Assembly (NCBI GenBank): GCA_019240215.1 | Contig: JAFAYQ010000024.1 | Coordinates: 1 to 35,381, forward strand | Direction: 5' to 3' | DNA length: 35,381 nt | Source of the DNA: Actinomycetota bacterium | GTDB taxonomy: Bacteria; Actinomycetota; Actinomycetes; Streptosporangiales; Streptosporangiaceae | Shown here: positions 33,131 to 35,381 of the stretch, piece by piece | Numbering within the stretch: the first letter of the stretch is position 1 | How the letters are laid out: the number at the start of each line of letters is the position of its first letter | The notes under the pieces: model-generated | Database searches by the model: none | What the model saw: the letters and a program-made list of their open reading frames with translations, nothing else | Told to the model about the DNA's origin: nothing | Position numbers and translations under genes: made by a program

Positions 33131-33205
33131 GTCCGCTGGGGCCAGGACCGGACCGGCGGCCCTGGCCCCCGCCCGCCAGCTGACGCGGAGGATGGGGAAC
33201 GAGAA

Positions 33206-34210
33206 TTGACTCACGACATAGCCAGTGCCAGCGGAGCCCCGGCCAGCGCCCCCCAGGCGGTGGCCGCTCCTGGTCCCCGCCGGGGGCGGCGGGCCAGCCG
33301 GGCCGGCCAGGGCCACACGATCACCAGCGGCCGCGCGCTGCCGTACGGCCTGCTGGCGCCGATCCTGATCTTCGAGTGCGTTTTCGTGCTCTACCCGATC
33401 GTGCGCGGATTCCTGCTGGCCTTCCAGAACACCTCGTTCGGGCTGACCAAGTGGGTCGGGGTGGCCAACTTCAGCCAGATGGTGCACGACGCCTTCTTCT
33501 GGGGGTCGGTCCGGACCACGCTCGAGTTCACCTTGTCGATGGTGGTCATCTGGCTCGGCCTCGGCCTGCTGGTCGCGCTGCTCATGAACTGGAACTTCAA
33601 GGGCCGCTCGTTCTTCCGGGCCGCCCTGGCGCTGCCGTGGGCGCTGCCCGACGTGCCCACGGTGCTGACGTTCACGGTCATGCTCGACCCCAACTTCGGC
33701 GTGCTGAACCGGGTCGCGGCCTGGATCCCCGGCGTCCACCACGACATCAAGTGGCTGACCTCGCCGACGCTGGCGTTCGTGGCCATCGTGATCATGGTGG
33801 GCTGGAAGGGCTTCCCGTTCTTCGGCCTCATCATCCTGTCGTCGCTGCAGGGGATCCCTGACGATCTGTATGAGGCCGCCCGGGTCGACGGGGCCGGCCC
33901 GTTCCAGCGTTTCCGGGCCATCACCTTTCCCAGCCTGATCCCGACGCTGGCGTTCCTGTCGGTGCTGGCCTTTATATTTTCATTCCAGCAATTCTCGCTT
34001 ATTTATCTGTCGACCGGCGGCGGCCCGGGCACGTCGACCTCGACGCTTTCTGTCCTTATCTACAACGAGGCGTTCCAGGACTTCAATTACAACTACGCCA
34101 GCGCCGTGGCCGTCGTCGGGCTGGCCCTGGCGCTGGTCGGGACCCTGCTTTTCGTCATCTTCGAACGCCGGGTCGCACGCGCCCGGATGTCGGCCGGATC
34201 CGAGATCTGA
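33206..34210 (+). CDS. ABC sugar-transporter permease (MalF type)
   Basis: 334 residues with a ~45-residue basic cytoplasmic N-terminus and six predicted TM helices. The EAA loop, which docks the ATPase, is EAARVDGAGPFQRF at about 224-237 followed by ITFPSLIPTL. The start is TTG 33206 behind GGAGGATGGGGAACGAG; ATG 33192 is followed by a stop after five codons and is not used. Around 33970-34010 the gene uses ATA, TTT, CTT, ATT and TAT codons, unusual here (see findings). Pairs with the next gene to form the membrane channel. No ATPase gene is in the window; a shared MsiK-like ATPase is likely. Confidence 0.94.
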   Translation: MTHDIASASGAPASAPQAVAAPGPRRGRRASRAGQGHTITSGRALPYGLLAPILIFECVFVLYPIVRGFLLAFQNTSFGLTKWVGVANFSQMVHDAFFWGSVRTTLEFTLSMVVIWLGLGLLVALLMNWNFKGRSFFRAALALPWALPDVPTVLTFTVMLDPNFGVLNRVAAWIPGVHHDIKWLTSPTLAFVAIVIMVGWKGFPFFGLIILSSLQGIPDDLYEAARVDGAGPFQRFRAITFPSLIPTLAFLSVLAFIFSFQQFSLIYLSTGGGPGTSTSTLSVLIYNEAFQDFNYNYASAVAVVGLALALVGTLLFVIFERRVARARMSAGSEI

Positions 34211-34230
34211 GCACCGGACGGGAGACTTCA

Positions 34231-35121
34231 GTGGCGACCAGAAGCATGACCGAACCGGCCCCGCTGACCGCTGGTCAGCGGCCCCGGCGGCCCGCGCCGT
34301 CCCGCCTGGCCAAGCGGATCGGGCGGTACACGCTGCTCGTGGTGGTCGCGGTCGTCGTGCTGTTCCCGGTCTACTGGATGGTCCTCAGTACCTTCCAGCC
34401 CGAGAAGTACAGCCTGACCTACCCGCCGCCGTTCTTCTTGCACGGCTTCAACCTGGGCGCGCTGACGTCGCTGTTCGAGCAGCAGCCGATCGTCGCCTGG
34501 CTGGCCCATTCGCTGCTGGTGTCGGTGCTGGCGGTGGTGATCACCGTGCTGCTGGCGGTGCCCGGCGGCTATCTGCTGTCCCGCCTGCGCTGGCGGGGGA
34601 GCGGTGTCTTCGGCTTCCTGCTGCTGTTCACCCAGATCATGCCGGGCGCCATGATCGTCGTCCCCGAATTGCAGTTTTACCGGCTGCTGAACTGGACCAA
34701 TAATCTGTTCGCGCTGCCGGCCGTCTACGCCGCTTTTACCGTTCCGCTCGGCTGCTGGATCTTGAAGTCCGCCTTCGACAATGTGCCCGGCGAAGTGGTC
34801 GAGGCCGCGATCGTGGACGGCACCAGCCGGATCGGCGTCCTGCTCCGTATTCTGGTCCCGTTGTCGCGGCCCGCGCTGACCGCCGTCGTGGTGGTGGCGT
34901 TCTTCGTGAGCTGGAACGACTACGTGTTCGCGTCGGCCTTCATCACCAACCGCGGGCTGTACACCGCCGGGCTGGGCATTTCCACCTTCATCAGCGAGGA
35001 AGACATCCAGCTCTACCAGCTGCAGGCCGCCGCGGTCGTGTTCTCGCTGGTACCCGCCGCGCTGTACATGATCGTGAGCCGGCACATCGTCCGCGGCCTG
35101 ACCGCCGGCGCCGTCAAATGA
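34231..35121 (+). CDS. ABC sugar-transporter permease (MalG type)
   Basis: 296 residues, six TM helices: TM1 TLLVVVAVVVLFPVYWM, then YPPPFF and the MalG-like GGYLLSRLRWRG, and the EAA loop EAAIVDGTSRIGVLLRI at about 190-206. The substrate-specific C-terminus ends RHIVRGLTAGAVK. GTG 34231 follows GGGAGA with five nt spacing, 20 bp after the MalF-type gene. Its TGA overlaps the ATG of the LLM oxidoreductase (ATGA), so that enzyme belongs to the same transcript. Confidence 0.94.
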   Translation: MATRSMTEPAPLTAGQRPRRPAPSRLAKRIGRYTLLVVVAVVVLFPVYWMVLSTFQPEKYSLTYPPPFFLHGFNLGALTSLFEQQPIVAWLAHSLLVSVLAVVITVLLAVPGGYLLSRLRWRGSGVFGFLLLFTQIMPGAMIVVPELQFYRLLNWTNNLFALPAVYAAFTVPLGCWILKSAFDNVPGEVVEAAIVDGTSRIGVLLRILVPLSRPALTAVVVVAFFVSWNDYVFASAFITNRGLYTAGLGISTFISEEDIQLYQLQAAAVVFSLVPAALYMIVSRHIVRGLTAGAVK

Positions 35122-35381
35122 CCCAAAGCAGGCCGGTTCATCCGTGGGTGGCGGAGGGTGCCGGGCGGGTGCGGTTCGGGGTGGTGGGGAATTTCGCGTC
35201 GGGCTGGCCGGATCATCTGCGGTTCGCGCAGACGGCGGAGCGGCTCGGCTATGACTCGGTGTGCTGGTTTGATCATCCGAATCGGCTGATGGAGTGCTGG
35301 ACGCTGCTGGGGGCGCTGGCTGCTGGCACGGAGCGGGTCCGGCTGATTTCGATGGTGAGCTGTGTGTATTACCGCAGCCCG
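35118..35381 (+). CDS. LLM-class flavin/F420-dependent oxidoreductase (N-terminal part)
   Basis: Only 88 residues are in the window. RVRFGVVGNFASGW, FAQTAERLGYDSVCWFDHPN and the later GTERVRLISMVSCVYYRSP match the first strands of the luciferase-like TIM barrel, in which a helix after strand 1 carries a-E-x-l-G-[FY]-D-S. The motif style fits actinobacterial F420-dependent LLM enzymes better than alkanesulfonate monooxygenases, but cofactor choice is not certain from this part. Overlap ATGA with the MalG-type permease implies coupled expression, so it probably oxidises the imported compound or a derivative. Confidence 0.85.
   Translation, partial: MTQSRPVHPWVAEGAGRVRFGVVGNFASGWPDHLRFAQTAERLGYDSVCWFDHPNRLMECWTLLGALAAGTERVRLISMVSCVYYRSP

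Noticed and set aside
33192..33209. ATG start for the MalF-type permease at 33192
   Set aside because: This frame stops after five codons; TTG 33206 opens the real frame.
27380..35381. Sulfoquinovose (sulfo-ED or sulfosugar monooxygenase) pathway
   Set aside because: SDR, KDPG-type aldolase, ABC transporter and LLM gene superficially fit, but an enolase-superfamily dehydratase plus a KDG-type kinase point to a phosphorylated ED-like route. The visible LLM part does not look like an alkanesulfonate monooxygenase. Kept only as a remote alternative.

Overview
The window is very GC-rich, densely packed DNA with strong G/C bias at third codon positions and many GTG and TTG starts. Several genes lack a Shine-Dalgarno sequence and have a TANNNT box about 7 nt before the start codon. 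There are Tat-lipoprotein, CBM2, F420/LLM-type and SDR/AKR genes typical of Actinomycetota. A filamentous actinomycete or a relative is the best guess; genus cannot be read from the sequence.

Left part (1-10.4 kb): the tail of an IS110-type transposase lies at the left edge, then an aldo/keto reductase facing a secreted trypsin-like protease. Next is a three-gene minus-strand operon with 4-nt overlap coupling: TetR regulator, DHA2 drug exporter with three C-terminal carboxypeptidase-regulatory-like (CRL) domains, and a YceI protein with its own N-terminal CRL domain. A 15-bp palindrome sits in the TetR promoter. Then come a membrane-anchored CBM2 protein, a membrane-tethered hypothetical protein coupled to a second aldo/keto reductase, and a divergent MDR oxidoreductase.

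Middle part (10.4-23.2 kb): a small membrane zinc-ribbon protein, a cytochrome P450, a LOG-family hydrolase, an SDR, an antibiotic-biosynthesis-monooxygenase-fold protein, and a SpoU/TrmH methyltransferase. These are followed by a winged-helix regulator/MFS exporter pair behind two tandem palindromes, a GGDEF-EAL protein, a consensus-like promoter that runs straight into a strong hairpin (candidate short RNA), an ECF-type sigma factor fused to a zinc-binding and transmembrane extension, and a SnoaL-like/FAD-monooxygenase pair.

Right part (23.2-35.4 kb): a catabolic locus that reads as a sugar-acid pathway. It has E1beta-E1alpha-E2 of a 2-oxoacid dehydrogenase (no E3), a GntR/FCD regulator, an SDR, an enolase-superfamily acid-sugar dehydratase, a KDPG/KDPGal aldolase, a PfkB (KDG-type) kinase, a Tat-lipoprotein sugar-binding protein, two ABC permeases and the start of an LLM flavin/F420 oxidoreductase. 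The likely flow is import, oxidation and dehydration to a 2-keto-3-deoxy acid, phosphorylation, aldol cleavage to pyruvate plus glyceraldehyde-3-phosphate, and oxidation of pyruvate (or a related 2-oxoacid) by the local E1/E2. A 16-bp element, TTRGCATATGATATCT, occurs in the dehydratase/aldolase and ABC-transporter control regions, with a weaker relative upstream of the GntR gene, so the locus probably forms one regulon. A 106-bp perfect repeat built of ~35-bp units separates the kinase from the transporter operon.

No tRNA, rRNA or CRISPR array was recognised.
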